DNA of 64,000 nt, taken from NCBI RefSeq assembly GCF_003112675.1, contig NZ_BFAY01000007.1:310001-374000 (forward strand). The letters run 5' to 3'. The notes under the pieces are model-generated. The model was not told where the DNA came from and ran no database searches. It saw only the letters and a program-made list of their open reading frames with translations. Every line of letters begins with the position of its first letter. Within the stretch, counting starts at the first letter, position 1. Of this stretch, positions 17,970-27,410 are shown piece by piece. The position numbers and the translations under genes were made by a program. The DNA is from Leptospira johnsonii (GTDB lineage: Bacteria > Spirochaetota > Leptospiria > Leptospirales > Leptospiraceae).

Positions 17970-18947
17970 ATGGCGAATTCTAAAAACCTAGTTTCGAACG
18001 GGGTTCGAATCACCGGGATTGGACATTATCTCCCGGAAAGGATCGTCACTAACGACGAAATTCGCCCTAGATTAAAATATCCTGAAATGCATCCCGCAGA
18101 AAGAGCAGTCATCGGTAATATTGGCGTAACGGAAAGAAGAAGGGCGAACGAAAAAGAAACCGCTCAGTTCATGGCGGCGGAAACCTCCAAAATGATCCTG
18201 AAAGACGCAGGAAAAAAAGCAGAAGATGTGGACTTATTCATTCTAGCAAATTGGACGGACCGGCTTTATCTTCCGGATCTGGCTCCCCAAGCTTCCAAAC
18301 TTGCAGGGACTTCCAATTCATTAGCATTCGATATTTGTACCGCTTGTACCGGTTTTGTTCACGGAGTACAAATGGCATCAGCGTTCTTAAGCAGCGGTAA
18401 ATTTAAGAGCGCACTCGTGATCGGTAGCGAAAGATTTTCTATTAGGACCAAAATGAACGGTTATGGAGAATTCACTGCAGGTGATGCGGCTGCAGGAGTT
18501 CTTTTAGAATATACCGGAAATAAAGAATTCGGTATCATCGACTCCTTTTTGAAAGATGACGGAGATCTTTCCAATATCATCGAAATTGGACCAGGACCGA
18601 ATTTTTATATAAAAAGTTATCCGGAACTTGTGACTAACGCTGCAGATCTCACACTTTCTTCTATGGACGATCTATTAAAAAAGAATGGTCTAGAGTTAGA
18701 AGACATAGACTGGGTCATCCCTCATCCGGGAACAGATGTGGTAGTGCAGGACGTTCTCAAAAGAACAAAATTCCCTAGAGAAAAAATACTTTTTAATTTT
18801 GAAAGAATGGGAAATACTTCCGCAGCATCCATCCCAGTAGCATTATCCGAATATTATTATAAAGGGATCGTCAAAAAGGGAGACTTGATCCTTTCCCCTG
18901 CGGTAGGAGCCGGATTTTATTGGGGCGGACTTTTGTATCGCCTCTGA
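17970..18947 (+). CDS. Beta-ketoacyl-ACP synthase III-type (FabH-like) enzyme
   Basis: A 325-residue condensing enzyme with the KAS III triad Cys126 (DICTACTGF), His252 (IPHPGTDV) and Asn282 (ERMGNTSAASIP). The N-terminus GVRITGIGHYLPERIVTNDE is typical. The family starts acyl chains from acyl-CoA and malonyl-ACP, or joins two acyl groups (OleA/PqsD-like variants). The location in a set with a CoA transferase, and apart from core fab genes, suggests a specialised role. It lies 72 bp after the CoA transferase and 48 bp before the giant kinase-phosphatase gene, all on the same strand. Confidence 0.92.
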   Translation: MANSKNLVSNGVRITGIGHYLPERIVTNDEIRPRLKYPEMHPAERAVIGNIGVTERRRANEKETAQFMAAETSKMILKDAGKKAEDVDLFILANWTDRLYLPDLAPQASKLAGTSNSLAFDICTACTGFVHGVQMASAFLSSGKFKSALVIGSERFSIRTKMNGYGEFTAGDAAAGVLLEYTGNKEFGIIDSFLKDDGDLSNIIEIGPGPNFYIKSYPELVTNAADLTLSSMDDLLKKNGLELEDIDWVIPHPGTDVVVQDVLKRTKFPREKILFNFERMGNTSAASIPVALSEYYYKGIVKKGDLILSPAVGAGFYWGGLLYRL

Positions 18948-18995
18948 AAATTCGATATTTAGAATATAATATAAAAATAAAGGTGAAGTAGAAGG

Positions 18996-21900
18996 ATGAT
19001 CGTAACAGGGTTCGAACTAAAAGAAAGACTGAATGCCGAATCTGCGTCCGAAGTTTATAAAGCTGTCCGTAAAGAGGACAGTAAGTCCGTTATCATCAAA
19101 TTTCTTCCGGTTTTGGACGAATTACATCCTTCCGTTGTTAATCTTAGGAACGAATTCGAGATCCTAAATTTACTTTCTTCCGGTTATTTTGTTAAACCGA
19201 TTAAGTTCGAAAAACTCCAAGACGGGTTCGCACTTTTTATGGATTTCGTGCCTGGAGGTTCCCTAAAGGATTTTATCTCCAAAAAGCCGATGACACTTTC
19301 GGACTTTTTTCCCATCTCCATCCAACTTGCAGAAAGACTCAGCGAGATACATTCCAAAAAGATCATACACAAAGACTTAAAACCTGAGAACATAATATTC
19401 AATAAGGATGAAAAACAGGTCCGGATCATAGACTTCGGGATTTCCACCAGGTTAAATAAAGAAGAGACTTCCTGGTCTGCACCTAATATTTTAGAAGGTT
19501 CCATCCATTACGTTTCTCCTGAGCAGACGGGAAGAATGAACCGTTCCGTGGATTACAGAAGCGATTTTTATTCTTTAGGGATCACCTATTACGAAATGCT
19601 CCTTGGAAAACTTCCGTTCGACGGGGACGATCTTTTACAATTAGTACATTCTCATCTGGCTAAGATCCCGACCTCTCCAAAAGAAGCAAGATCCGAAATC
19701 CCCACTGTACTTTCAGAAATTATAATGAAGCTTCTGGCAAAAAATGCAGAAGACAGATACCAGACAGCAAGAGGACTCCAGGGAGATTTGGAAAAGGCAT
19801 TCGCTCTCTGGAAAGAAAAGACCGATTTCCCATCTTTCCCTCTTGCCCAAACCGATTTTTCCACGGAATTCAAGATCCCTCAGAAACTCTATGGAAGGGA
19901 CGAGTATATAAAAACTCTTCTGGATGAATTCAAATCTGTAGCTACAAACGGAAGATCCAGAATGGTTTTGATCGGAGGTTATTCCGGTGTAGGAAAATCC
20001 TCACTTGTGAAGGAGATCAATAAACCTCTCACTGAATCCAAAGGTTATTTTATCTCGGGAAAGTTCGACCAATACAATCGGAACCTGCCCTTCTCCGCTA
20101 TCATCCAAGTATTCTCCAGTTTGGTGGAATTGATCCTAACTGAATCTCCAGAAAGAATTGAAGCTTGGAAGAGTAAGATCAAAAAAGCGATAGGCGCCAA
20201 TGGGAAAGTGGTTACAGATGTGATCCCGGAATTGGAGATCATTATCGGAAAACAGGAACCTGTTCCGGAACTTGGTCCCCAAGAGAATGCAAACCGTTTT
20301 TATATAGTATTCCAAAACTTCATTAAGGTTTTTGCAAATCCTGATCATCCCCTTGCGATCTTCCTGGATGACATGCAATGGGCAGACACCGCTTCCTTGG
20401 AACTTCTCAAAAATCTGATGGAAGATGTAACCGTAAATTATCTTTTCATCATATTGGCATACAGAGACAACGAAGTGGATTCTTCCCACCCTTTCCAAGT
20501 ATTGTTGGATACTTTGGAAAAAGAAGGATTAGATCCATATAAGATCGTGCTCCAGCCTTTGGCATTAAAAGATGTAAGACAATTACTCTCAGACAGTCTT
20601 TATATTCCGGAAGATAAAACCGTAGAACTGGCGGAGATCATCCATTCCAAAACGGGAGGAAATCCGTTCTTTATCGGGGAACTTCTAAAACAACTCGCCA
20701 AAGAGGACTCTGTCTATTTCGATCAGGGCTCCGGAAAACCGGGAGAAGGTCTCTGGAAATGGGACATCGCCAAGATCAGAAATACCAAGATTTCGGATAA
20801 CGTAGTAGAACTTTTAGTAAATAGGATCCGTAAACTTTCTCCTAAGATCCAAGAAACCTTGGAATTGGCCGCGTGTATCGGAAGTAGTTTTGATCTAGCA
20901 CTTCTGACCCGGATCTTAGAAACGGATTACAAAACTGCACTCAGCTCTTTACAAGAAACCATCGCGGAAGAATTGATCGTCCCGATCGGAGAGAACTATC
21001 GTCTCGCGGAATCTTTCGAAGAAACACAAGCGAATAAGGAAAAAAATTACCAGACTGCGAAAACAGTGACGTTCCGATTCCAACACGATAGGGTCCAACA
21101 AGCTGCTTACGAAATTATAGAAGAAGAAAAGAAAAAGAAGATCCGTTTACAATTGGGAAGATTCCTGATAGAAGGGGCGGACTCAAAACATATCGAAGAC
21201 AATATTTTCGATATTGCAAATCACATGAATATCGGCTCCGGGCTAATTACCGAACCTGCGGAAAAACTAAAACTGGCTCAATTGGATCTTATCGCAGGGA
21301 AGAAGGCCAAAAATTCCACAGCATACAAACCGGCTCTCTCCTATATCGCAAAAGCCAGAGAATTACTCTTCCTTCTTCCGGAAGCTTCTCAAGGAGACGA
21401 CGCTCTTTGGAATGCAAAATACGAACTTTGTTATTCTATCTTCAGGGAATTAGGCGAAACCCAATATCTAACAGGGAATTTTGAAGATTCTCAAAAAACC
21501 ATAGATACACTTTTAAAGTATGCAAGATCTCCGATCGAAAAGGCGGATGCTTGTAACTTGCTCATCATTCAATATTCCGCTCTTGGAAAATTCGACCTTG
21601 CTCTTCCTATGATTATTAAAGCGCTCCAACCTTTGGGTGTGGATATTCCTGAAAAAGATCATGAAAAAGTAACCGGAGAAGAGATAGAGATCGTAAACAA
21701 GGCACTGGAAGGAAAGACTGTAGATTCCTTGTTGGACCTCCCACTGATCCAAAAACAGGAACAGATCATGGCGGTAAATCTTTTGATCAGCGCCATTCCT
21801 ACCGTTTACAATTTTGCATTATCCCTTTTCCCGATCGTTTCCTTGAAGATGGTAAACCTATTCTTGAAATACGGAAATCTTTCCGATCCTTACGGATATT

Positions 21901-24371
21901 CCATGTATGCGATCCTTCTTACTTCAGGATTCCAGCAGTACAGAAGAGGTTATGAATTCGCGGAACTTGCCGTCAAGGTGAGTGAAAAATACAAGAACCC
22001 GAGCGGGATCACTAAGGCAGCGAATATTCTCGCAAACTATACCACTCCTTTCGTAAGACATCTAAAATATTCGGAAGAGATCAACCATAGAGGGATCCAG
22101 GCCAGTTTGGAATCCGGGGAATTCCTACATGGTGGTTACTGCGCAATGAACGACGCAGTCAATGTGGTTCTACAATCCAAAAATTTAGAATTAGTAAAAC
22201 CTAAAATAGACGGTCTTTTAAAATTTACTCGTAAGGTAAAAAATAACTTAGCTATCGATACTGTTCTGGCATCCGCATTAGTAGTTTCTAACCTAAGAGG
22301 AAAGACTACTTCTCATTTGGAATTCTCCATCGAGGAAATGAATGAGAGCGAATATATCGAATTATGTAATTCTCACCAAAGCCCTTTCCCTGTTTGTCTT
22401 TTCAAGATCATGAAGGCAAGGACACTTCTCAGCTATGGAGAAGCGGAAAGCGCATTAAAAGAATTAGAAGAATCCGAAAGTATGCTCGGGTTTATTTCCG
22501 GCCAAATAGCAGTCGAAGAACATGGGTATTTATACTCTCTCGCAATGGCTGCGAACTATAAACTTTCTACCCAAGAACAAAAAGCAAAGTTCTTAGAAAG
22601 GATCAAGAAGAACCAACAGAAACTCAAACTTCTTTCCGAAAACGCTCCGGAAAACTTCGAGCACAAATATCTTTTGGTAGAAGCTGAACTTGCAAGACTA
22701 GAATACAAAAACTGGAAAGCAGCTAAAACGTACGAACAAGCAGTACAACTTGCAGGCAAAAACGAATATTATAACGACGAAGCCTTAGCCGCGGAACTCG
22801 CATCCAAATTCTGGTTCTCCAAAGGGAGTGCCAAGATCGGATCCCAGTACATCGCAGAGGCCTACCAAAAGTACGGAAGATGGGGAGCGATTAAAAAGCA
22901 GGAACTTCTCAAAACCAAATTCCCGGAATTCATTCGAGAAAAAGGAAGAGATACTTTCCGAACTACACGCACCATCGGAACTTTAAGCACAAGGACCGCT
23001 TCCGCTACTGAAGTATATTCAGGCCAGACCCTGGACTTCCAGTCCATTCTGAAAAGTTCCACCGCTATCTCCGGAGAGATCAAACTAGAGTCCCTATTGG
23101 ATACTTTGATGCAGATCTCTATAGAGAACGTGGGCGCCGAAAAAGGTGTAATGATCTTAAGAAGGGATGGAAAACTTTTCGTAGAAGCGGAAGGAAGTAC
23201 TACCGATGACGAGATCAGAGTTCTTCAGGGAATTCCGATCCAAGAAAGTAAAAATATACCGATCAGCGTTATTTACTATGTAGAGAGGACAAAAGAAGAT
23301 CTGGTTCTCAGGAACGCGTTTGCGGATGAGAAGTTCAACAAGGACCCGTATATTAGAGAAAGGAAAACAAAATCCGTTCTATGTTCTCCGATCATCAAAC
23401 AAGGGGAACTGATCGGTATTCTATATTTGGAAAATAATCTTTCCGAGGCGGCATTCACTTCGGATAGATTGCAGACAATCTCCATTCTATCTTCTCAGGC
23501 AGCGATCTCCATCGATAACGCATTACTTTATGCGAATTTGGAAAGCAAGGTCGCAGAAAGGACTAAAGAATTAGCTCAAGCCAACGACGATTTGGCATTA
23601 AAAAATCAGCATATTACAGATAGTATTACATATTCTTTGAATATCCAGCAGGCAATTTTACCTTCTTCTGAAGTATTAGGAAACGCACTTTCCGATTATT
23701 TCGTGGTATTCCGTCCAAAAGATATAGTATCCGGAGATTTTTACTGGTTTTCAAAACAGGAAGACACAATATATATCGCATCCGTCGATTGTACCGGTCA
23801 CGGAGTTCCTGGAGCTCTTATGTCCATGATTGGAAATACTTTGCTCAATCAGATCGTGAACGAAATTGGTATTACCGATCCGGGTTCTATTTTAGAAGAT
23901 TTGCATAAAAAGGTTAGACAGGCCCTCAAACAAGACATGGACCAAACAAATTCCAGAGATGGAATGGACCTTTGTTTATTAAAGATTGAAGGAAACAATT
24001 TATACTTTGCGGGAGCAAAACGGCCTATTTTTATTGGAAAAGGCGGAGTCTTGACCGAAATTAAAGGTGATAGATTCTCGATCGGCGGAAGGCAAAAAGA
24101 AGAAACGCGAAAATTTACTACACACTCCATTCCCTTGGAAAAAGGAATACGTACGAGTGTTTACTTAACCACGGACGGCTTTATGGACCAGCCGAATCCG
24201 GACCGACAAAAAATCGGTACCAAAGGCTTGCTAAACTTCTTAAGCGGGATAGAACATCTTTCCTGCGAAGAACAAAAAGAACGTTTAGAATCCTTCCTGT
24301 TAGCCCACCAAAATGGAGAGGCCCAGCGGGACGACATAACACTAGTCGGTGTGATACTGGGGGGAAGATAA
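18996..24371 (+). CDS. Ser/Thr kinase-AAA ATPase-GAF-SpoIIE (PP2C) signalling protein
   Basis: A 1791-residue soluble sensor. Residues about 1-270 form a Hanks-type Ser/Thr kinase: Lys35 (SVIIK), catalytic Asp127 (HKDLKPEN) and DFG at Asp146. A large STAND/AAA ATPase follows, with P-loop GGYSGVGKSS (Lys334) and LAIFLDDMQWAD. Next comes a long helical TPR-like region to about 1300. A GAF domain spans about 1350-1510 (SLLDTLMQISIENVGAEKG) and leads into a short coiled coil. A C-terminal SpoIIE-type phosphatase (about 1545-1790) carries SGDFYWF, VDCTGHGVPGALMS and TTDGFMDQ. The front matches the cyanobacterial HstK type, but with a phosphatase in place of the histidine kinase. Its phosphatase would play the SiaA role for the SiaC-like protein encoded next. 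Confidence 0.93.
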   Translation: MIVTGFELKERLNAESASEVYKAVRKEDSKSVIIKFLPVLDELHPSVVNLRNEFEILNLLSSGYFVKPIKFEKLQDGFALFMDFVPGGSLKDFISKKPMTLSDFFPISIQLAERLSEIHSKKIIHKDLKPENIIFNKDEKQVRIIDFGISTRLNKEETSWSAPNILEGSIHYVSPEQTGRMNRSVDYRSDFYSLGITYYEMLLGKLPFDGDDLLQLVHSHLAKIPTSPKEARSEIPTVLSEIIMKLLAKNAEDRYQTARGLQGDLEKAFALWKEKTDFPSFPLAQTDFSTEFKIPQKLYGRDEYIKTLLDEFKSVATNGRSRMVLIGGYSGVGKSSLVKEINKPLTESKGYFISGKFDQYNRNLPFSAIIQVFSSLVELILTESPERIEAWKSKIKKAIGANGKVVTDVIPELEIIIGKQEPVPELGPQENANRFYIVFQNFIKVFANPDHPLAIFLDDMQWADTASLELLKNLMEDVTVNYLFIILAYRDNEVDSSHPFQVLLDTLEKEGLDPYKIVLQPLALKDVRQLLSDSLYIPEDKTVELAEIIHSKTGGNPFFIGELLKQLAKEDSVYFDQGSGKPGEGLWKWDIAKIRNTKISDNVVELLVNRIRKLSPKIQETLELAACIGSSFDLALLTRILETDYKTALSSLQETIAEELIVPIGENYRLAESFEETQANKEKNYQTAKTVTFRFQHDRVQQAAYEIIEEEKKKKIRLQLGRFLIEGADSKHIEDNIFDIANHMNIGSGLITEPAEKLKLAQLDLIAGKKAKNSTAYKPALSYIAKARELLFLLPEASQGDDALWNAKYELCYSIFRELGETQYLTGNFEDSQKTIDTLLKYARSPIEKADACNLLIIQYSALGKFDLALPMIIKALQPLGVDIPEKDHEKVTGEEIEIVNKALEGKTVDSLLDLPLIQKQEQIMAVNLLISAIPTVYNFALSLFPIVSLKMVNLFLKYGNLSDPYGYSMYAILLTSGFQQYRRGYEFAELAVKVSEKYKNPSGITKAANILANYTTPFVRHLKYSEEINHRGIQASLESGEFLHGGYCAMNDAVNVVLQSKNLELVKPKIDGLLKFTRKVKNNLAIDTVLASALVVSNLRGKTTSHLEFSIEEMNESEYIELCNSHQSPFPVCLFKIMKARTLLSYGEAESALKELEESESMLGFISGQIAVEEHGYLYSLAMAANYKLSTQEQKAKFLERIKKNQQKLKLLSENAPENFEHKYLLVEAELARLEYKNWKAAKTYEQAVQLAGKNEYYNDEALAAELASKFWFSKGSAKIGSQYIAEAYQKYGRWGAIKKQELLKTKFPEFIREKGRDTFRTTRTIGTLSTRTASATEVYSGQTLDFQSILKSSTAISGEIKLESLLDTLMQISIENVGAEKGVMILRRDGKLFVEAEGSTTDDEIRVLQGIPIQESKNIPISVIYYVERTKEDLVLRNAFADEKFNKDPYIRERKTKSVLCSPIIKQGELIGILYLENNLSEAAFTSDRLQTISILSSQAAISIDNALLYANLESKVAERTKELAQANDDLALKNQHITDSITYSLNIQQAILPSSEVLGNALSDYFVVFRPKDIVSGDFYWFSKQEDTIYIASVDCTGHGVPGALMSMIGNTLLNQIVNEIGITDPGSILEDLHKKVRQALKQDMDQTNSRDGMDLCLLKIEGNNLYFAGAKRPIFIGKGGVLTEIKGDRFSIGGRQKEETRKFTTHSIPLEKGIRTSVYLTTDGFMDQPNPDRQKIGTKGLLNFLSGIEHLSCEEQKERLESFLLAHQNGEAQRDDITLVGVILGGR

Positions 24372-24394
24372 GGAGATGTTTCTGAAAAAGGAAG

Positions 24395-24955
24395 ATGCTG
24401 ATGATGGAAAATGAAGTCATAAATCTATTTAAGACTTATCAGGAAACCAGCGAATACAATCTGCTCGTATCCTTTAAGGGGAGGCTGTCTCAAGAAGTTC
24501 TTACTGAACTTGGATCTATGATCCGGACTTCTTTGAGCACGGAATCCAAAATTAAGAAAATTTTTGCGGTATTTATTGAACTAGCGCAAAATATGCTGCA
24601 CTACTCGGCTGAGCGCAAAATTAACGAAGAGCAGAAAGACGCAGGCGTAGGGATCCTCATAGTTAGGGAAAATTCGATTGGCTACCATGTTGCTTCGGGA
24701 AATTTGGTACTAAACGAGAAGATCGAATTTTTGACCGAAAGGATCCAAAAAATCAACTCCATGAATAAGGACGAATTAAAGTCCTTCTACCAACAGCAAC
24801 TTAGATCGGAGAGGCCGGAAGATAGCAAAGGAGCAGGCGTGGGATTAATCGATATTGCCAGGAAGTCAGACGGACCTCTGGTGTTTCGTTTCGATAAATT
24901 GGATGGCAAACTATCCTTTTTTACAATCTCCGCATTCTTTACGAAGGAAAACTAA
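24395..24955 (+). CDS. SiaB-family protein kinase-like protein (copy 2)
   Basis: A 186-residue protein; ATGs at 24401 or 24404 are equally possible starts. The N-box-like FIELAQN (Glu62, Asn66) followed by HYSAER, the RSERPEDSKGAGVG box and IARKSDGPLVF match the SiaB kinase family and the paralogue at 12270-12809. SiaB phosphorylates a Thr of SiaC, which then releases its target cyclase. This gene sits 23 bp after the SpoIIE-type phosphatase gene and 2 bp before the SiaC-like gene, the same order as siaA-siaB-siaC. It is probably cytoplasmic and translationally coupled to the SiaC-like gene. Confidence 0.88.
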   Translation: MLMMENEVINLFKTYQETSEYNLLVSFKGRLSQEVLTELGSMIRTSLSTESKIKKIFAVFIELAQNMLHYSAERKINEEQKDAGVGILIVRENSIGYHVASGNLVLNEKIEFLTERIQKINSMNKDELKSFYQQQLRSERPEDSKGAGVGLIDIARKSDGPLVFRFDKLDGKLSFFTISAFFTKEN

Positions 24956-24957
24956 TC

Positions 24958-25332
24958 ATGGAATCCTTACATATACAACAGACTAAAACTTCACCGGAAA
25001 TCATCTTAGAATCGGACAAGGGGCTCGCGGAAATCATCGGAGAATCTTATCCAGAAAACGCAATGGCGTTTTACAAACCAGTCTTCGAGTGGTTGTCAGC
25101 AATCCAAACTGCAGGAAAGCAGATCCAGTTCCGTTTTCAAATGGATTATTTTAACACTAGCTCTTCCAAAGTGATCATGGATATTTTGGACAATCTCCAG
25201 AAGTATCATGACAAAGGCGGAAAGGTAGAAGTCGAGTGGCTTTATAAAGAAGACGACGAAGACATGCAGGAAACAGGAGAGGAATTCTCTTCCGATTTGT
25301 CCCTGCCTTTCAAAATGAAATCTTATAAGTAA
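24958..25332 (+). CDS. SiaC-family regulatory phosphoprotein
   Basis: A 124-residue protein of the SiaC family (formerly DUF1987). It opens with HIQQTKTSPEI and has SYPENAMAFYKPVFEWL, then the key segment MDYFNTSSSKVIMDI. Thr67 in NTSS aligns by eye with the Thr phosphorylated by SiaB in Pseudomonas SiaC (YLNTSS). The end FSSDLSLPFKM also fits. In the known system unphosphorylated SiaC binds and activates the cyclase SiaD. Here the next gene is a class III adenylate cyclase rather than a GGDEF protein. It starts 2 bp after the SiaB-like stop. Confidence 0.92.
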   Translation: MESLHIQQTKTSPEIILESDKGLAEIIGESYPENAMAFYKPVFEWLSAIQTAGKQIQFRFQMDYFNTSSSKVIMDILDNLQKYHDKGGKVEVEWLYKEDDEDMQETGEEFSSDLSLPFKMKSYK

Positions 25333-25360
25333 GATTTCATTCGTTCGGAATTAAGTGTAA

Positions 25361-26833
25361 GTGGAAAAGAACGAAACTTCGAATTCGAAAGAACAAAATA
25401 CTTTTTTCGAGCAGGAATTTAAACTTCTCTCGGATGTTCAGTCTTTTTTAGAAGATTCGAATGCCAAAGAGGATCCTAGGCAAAAGTTAAGAACGATCGT
25501 AGGATCCTACGAGGCCCTTCTCAAACAATCTTCAAAGATCATGAAGATCGGGGACTCGACCCAGCATAGACTTCTCAAAACGCAAGAAGCATTAACCGAT
25601 TCTAATATAATGTTAGAGGCCGCCTATATGGACCTCAAACTTGTAACAGAGATCGGAAAAATTATCACTTCTTCCCTTGAACCTAAAATTATCATACAAT
25701 CGGTTTATGAGAATACTAAGTCCATCGTTCCGATGGATGTTCTCGCTTTCGGTATTTACGACGAAGAAAAAAAAGAGATCAAATATAAGTTTTGCGTAAT
25801 AGACGGGAGATATGTCCCTGCGCCTTCAGTGGATTCTTTGGAAGAGGACAATCCTTCTTCTTATTGCGTAAAACAACAGAAAGAACTGATCACTCTGGAT
25901 ATCGAAAAGGATTTTCCGAATTATTTAGCTGATATCAGGAAACACTTCGGAGAGAACTCCCAATCCGCATTATACTTCCCACTTAAGGTAGAAGAACGTC
26001 TGATCGGGATACTAACCGTTCACAGTTATTCTAAAAACGCATTTCAGCCCAACCAGTTGAATATCCTGAGGACCTTGGCGAACTATGTGGCGATTGGTGT
26101 AGATAACGCGGATGCTTATAGGACACTTTCCAAAAGGAACAAGGAATTAAAAGATTCTTTGGAAAAGATCGAGGTCCTGAATAAGAGCATAGAAGAAGAA
26201 AGGCAGAAGTCCGAAAACTTACTTTTAAACATTCTTCCCAGAAGTATTGCAGATCGTTTAAAGGGAGGAGAAGGTGTTATCGCTGATTATTTCCCTTCTT
26301 CTACCGTACTCTTTGCGGATATAGTTGGGTTTTCCAAACTCACAACTAAGATCCAAACTCCAACAAGACTGGTAGAGATCTTAAATCGTATTTTTACCGA
26401 ATTCGATGTGATCGCAGACAAATATAAATTAGAAAAAATTAAAACGATAGGCGACTGTTATATGCTCGCGGGTGGCATCCCCGTCCCTACCGAAGACCAT
26501 GCACATAAGGCAGCTCAGGCCGCATTGGACATGTTACATCGCCTGGATGAATTAAAACCTGAGCTGGAATTCGAGTTTAATGTTCGTATCGGTCTTCATA
26601 CCGGAGAGGTTGTCGCAGGAGTGATCGGAAAGAACAAATTCGTTTACGATCTTTGGGGCGATTCGGTAAATACCGCTTCTAGAATGGAATCTCACGGCGC
26701 CACAGGAAGGATCCATGTTTCAGAATCCGTTTATCTTGCGTTAAAAGATAAATATAATTTCGAAGATAGGAATGTGATCGAGGTAAAAGGAAAAGGCCCG
26801 ATGCACACTTACTTCCTTCAGGGTGTTAAATAA
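25361..26833 (+). CDS. GAF-domain class III adenylate cyclase
   Basis: A 490-residue cyclase starting at GTG 25361. Residues 1-90 are helical. A GAF domain covers about 90-250 (VYENTKSIVPMDVLAFGIY, ALYFPLKVEERLIGILTV). A coiled coil (about 255-290) precedes the catalytic domain (about 300-490). The metal Asp320 (LFADIVGFS) and the second Asp in TIGDCY are present. The base-specifying pair is Lys361 (KIKTIG) and Asp430 (VYDLWGD), which is the ATP-selecting pair; guanylate cyclases have Glu and Cys/Ser there. It should therefore make cAMP. It is the last gene of the run, 28 bp after the SiaC-like gene and just ahead of an intrinsic terminator. Confidence 0.93.
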   Translation: MEKNETSNSKEQNTFFEQEFKLLSDVQSFLEDSNAKEDPRQKLRTIVGSYEALLKQSSKIMKIGDSTQHRLLKTQEALTDSNIMLEAAYMDLKLVTEIGKIITSSLEPKIIIQSVYENTKSIVPMDVLAFGIYDEEKKEIKYKFCVIDGRYVPAPSVDSLEEDNPSSYCVKQQKELITLDIEKDFPNYLADIRKHFGENSQSALYFPLKVEERLIGILTVHSYSKNAFQPNQLNILRTLANYVAIGVDNADAYRTLSKRNKELKDSLEKIEVLNKSIEEERQKSENLLLNILPRSIADRLKGGEGVIADYFPSSTVLFADIVGFSKLTTKIQTPTRLVEILNRIFTEFDVIADKYKLEKIKTIGDCYMLAGGIPVPTEDHAHKAAQAALDMLHRLDELKPELEFEFNVRIGLHTGEVVAGVIGKNKFVYDLWGDSVNTASRMESHGATGRIHVSESVYLALKDKYNFEDRNVIEVKGKGPMHTYFLQGVK

Positions 26834-26845
26834 TTGTAATATAGC

Positions 26846-26876
26846 AAAAAGGATCTCAAAAGAGATCCTTTTTTTT
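26846..26876. terminator. Bidirectional intrinsic terminator
   Basis: An A-run leads into GGATCTC, a loop of four A, then GAGATCC followed by a run of eight T. The stem is perfect and the A/T runs on both sides make it work in either direction. It lies between the convergent cyclase and VOC genes. Confidence 0.92.
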
Positions 26877-26881
26877 GATCT

Positions 26882-27340
26882 TCAACCTAAGGCTTCGATC
26901 ACTTCTTTAGGAGCCTGGACCAATTCCACAAGCACTCCCTCTGCAGAAAGTGGAAATTCCTCATTTCCTTTAGGATGGATAAAAGTCACTTCATGACCTC
27001 CCGCCCCTTTGCGGATACCGCCTGGAGTAAAACGAACTCCTTGTGCGGTCAACCATTCAACTGCCTTATGGATATCATCTACCCAAAGACCGATATGATT
27101 CAATTTTGGATCGTTGACTCTTGGACTCTTGTTTGGATCCACAGGCTCCATGATGTCCACTTCTACAGCGTAAGGTCCTTTGCCCATCTGTAGGATATCC
27201 TCATCTACGTTCTCTTTTTCACTTCTAAAAGAACCGATGTTTTGCAATCCGAGAGTATCCACCCAAAATTTTTTGAGTTTTTCCTTACTATCTCCGCCAA
27301 CTGCGATCTGCTGTACTCCCAAAATTTTAAACGGTCTCAT
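26882..27340 (-). CDS. VOC (glyoxalase/epimerase superfamily) protein
   Basis: A 152-residue protein with two vicinal-oxygen-chelate half-repeats: [14 protein letters not shown]... and [18 protein letters not shown], ending in [10 protein letters not shown]. Likely metal ligands include His of NHIGLWV and the late Glu of LVELVQ. It resembles lactoylglutathione lyase-like and methylmalonyl-CoA epimerase-like proteins, but I cannot choose between them. It is probably a cytoplasmic metal-dependent lyase or isomerase. It converges with the cyclase at the shared terminator and lies 70 bp after the EEP gene on the same strand. Confidence 0.85.
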   Translation of the reverse strand: MRPFKILGVQQIAVGGDSKEKLKKFWVDTLGLQNIGSFRSEKENVDEDILQMGKGPYAVEVDIMEPVDPNKSPRVNDPKLNHIGLWVDDIHKAVEWLTAQGVRFTPGGIRKGAGGHEVTFIHPKGNEEFPLSAEGVLVELVQAPKEVIEALG

Positions 27341-27410
27341 AATGCCCTATCTTTCCTTTTTTTCCAAATTCTTGCCCTTTAAAAAAAGAGCAAGGATTTG
27401 TCCGATTGGA

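Noticed and set aside
18000..18020. tRNA T-loop-like GGGTTCGAATC
   Set aside because: It lies in the KAS III coding frame, and no acceptor or anticodon arms fit around it.
18980..19020. Second T-loop-like GGGTTCGAAC at the start of the giant kinase gene
   Set aside because: It codes for TGFEL in the kinase N-terminus; no cloverleaf can be drawn.
27371..27394. Hairpin after the EEP gene as terminator
   Set aside because: The stem has a mismatch and no T-run follows on either strand, so support is weak.
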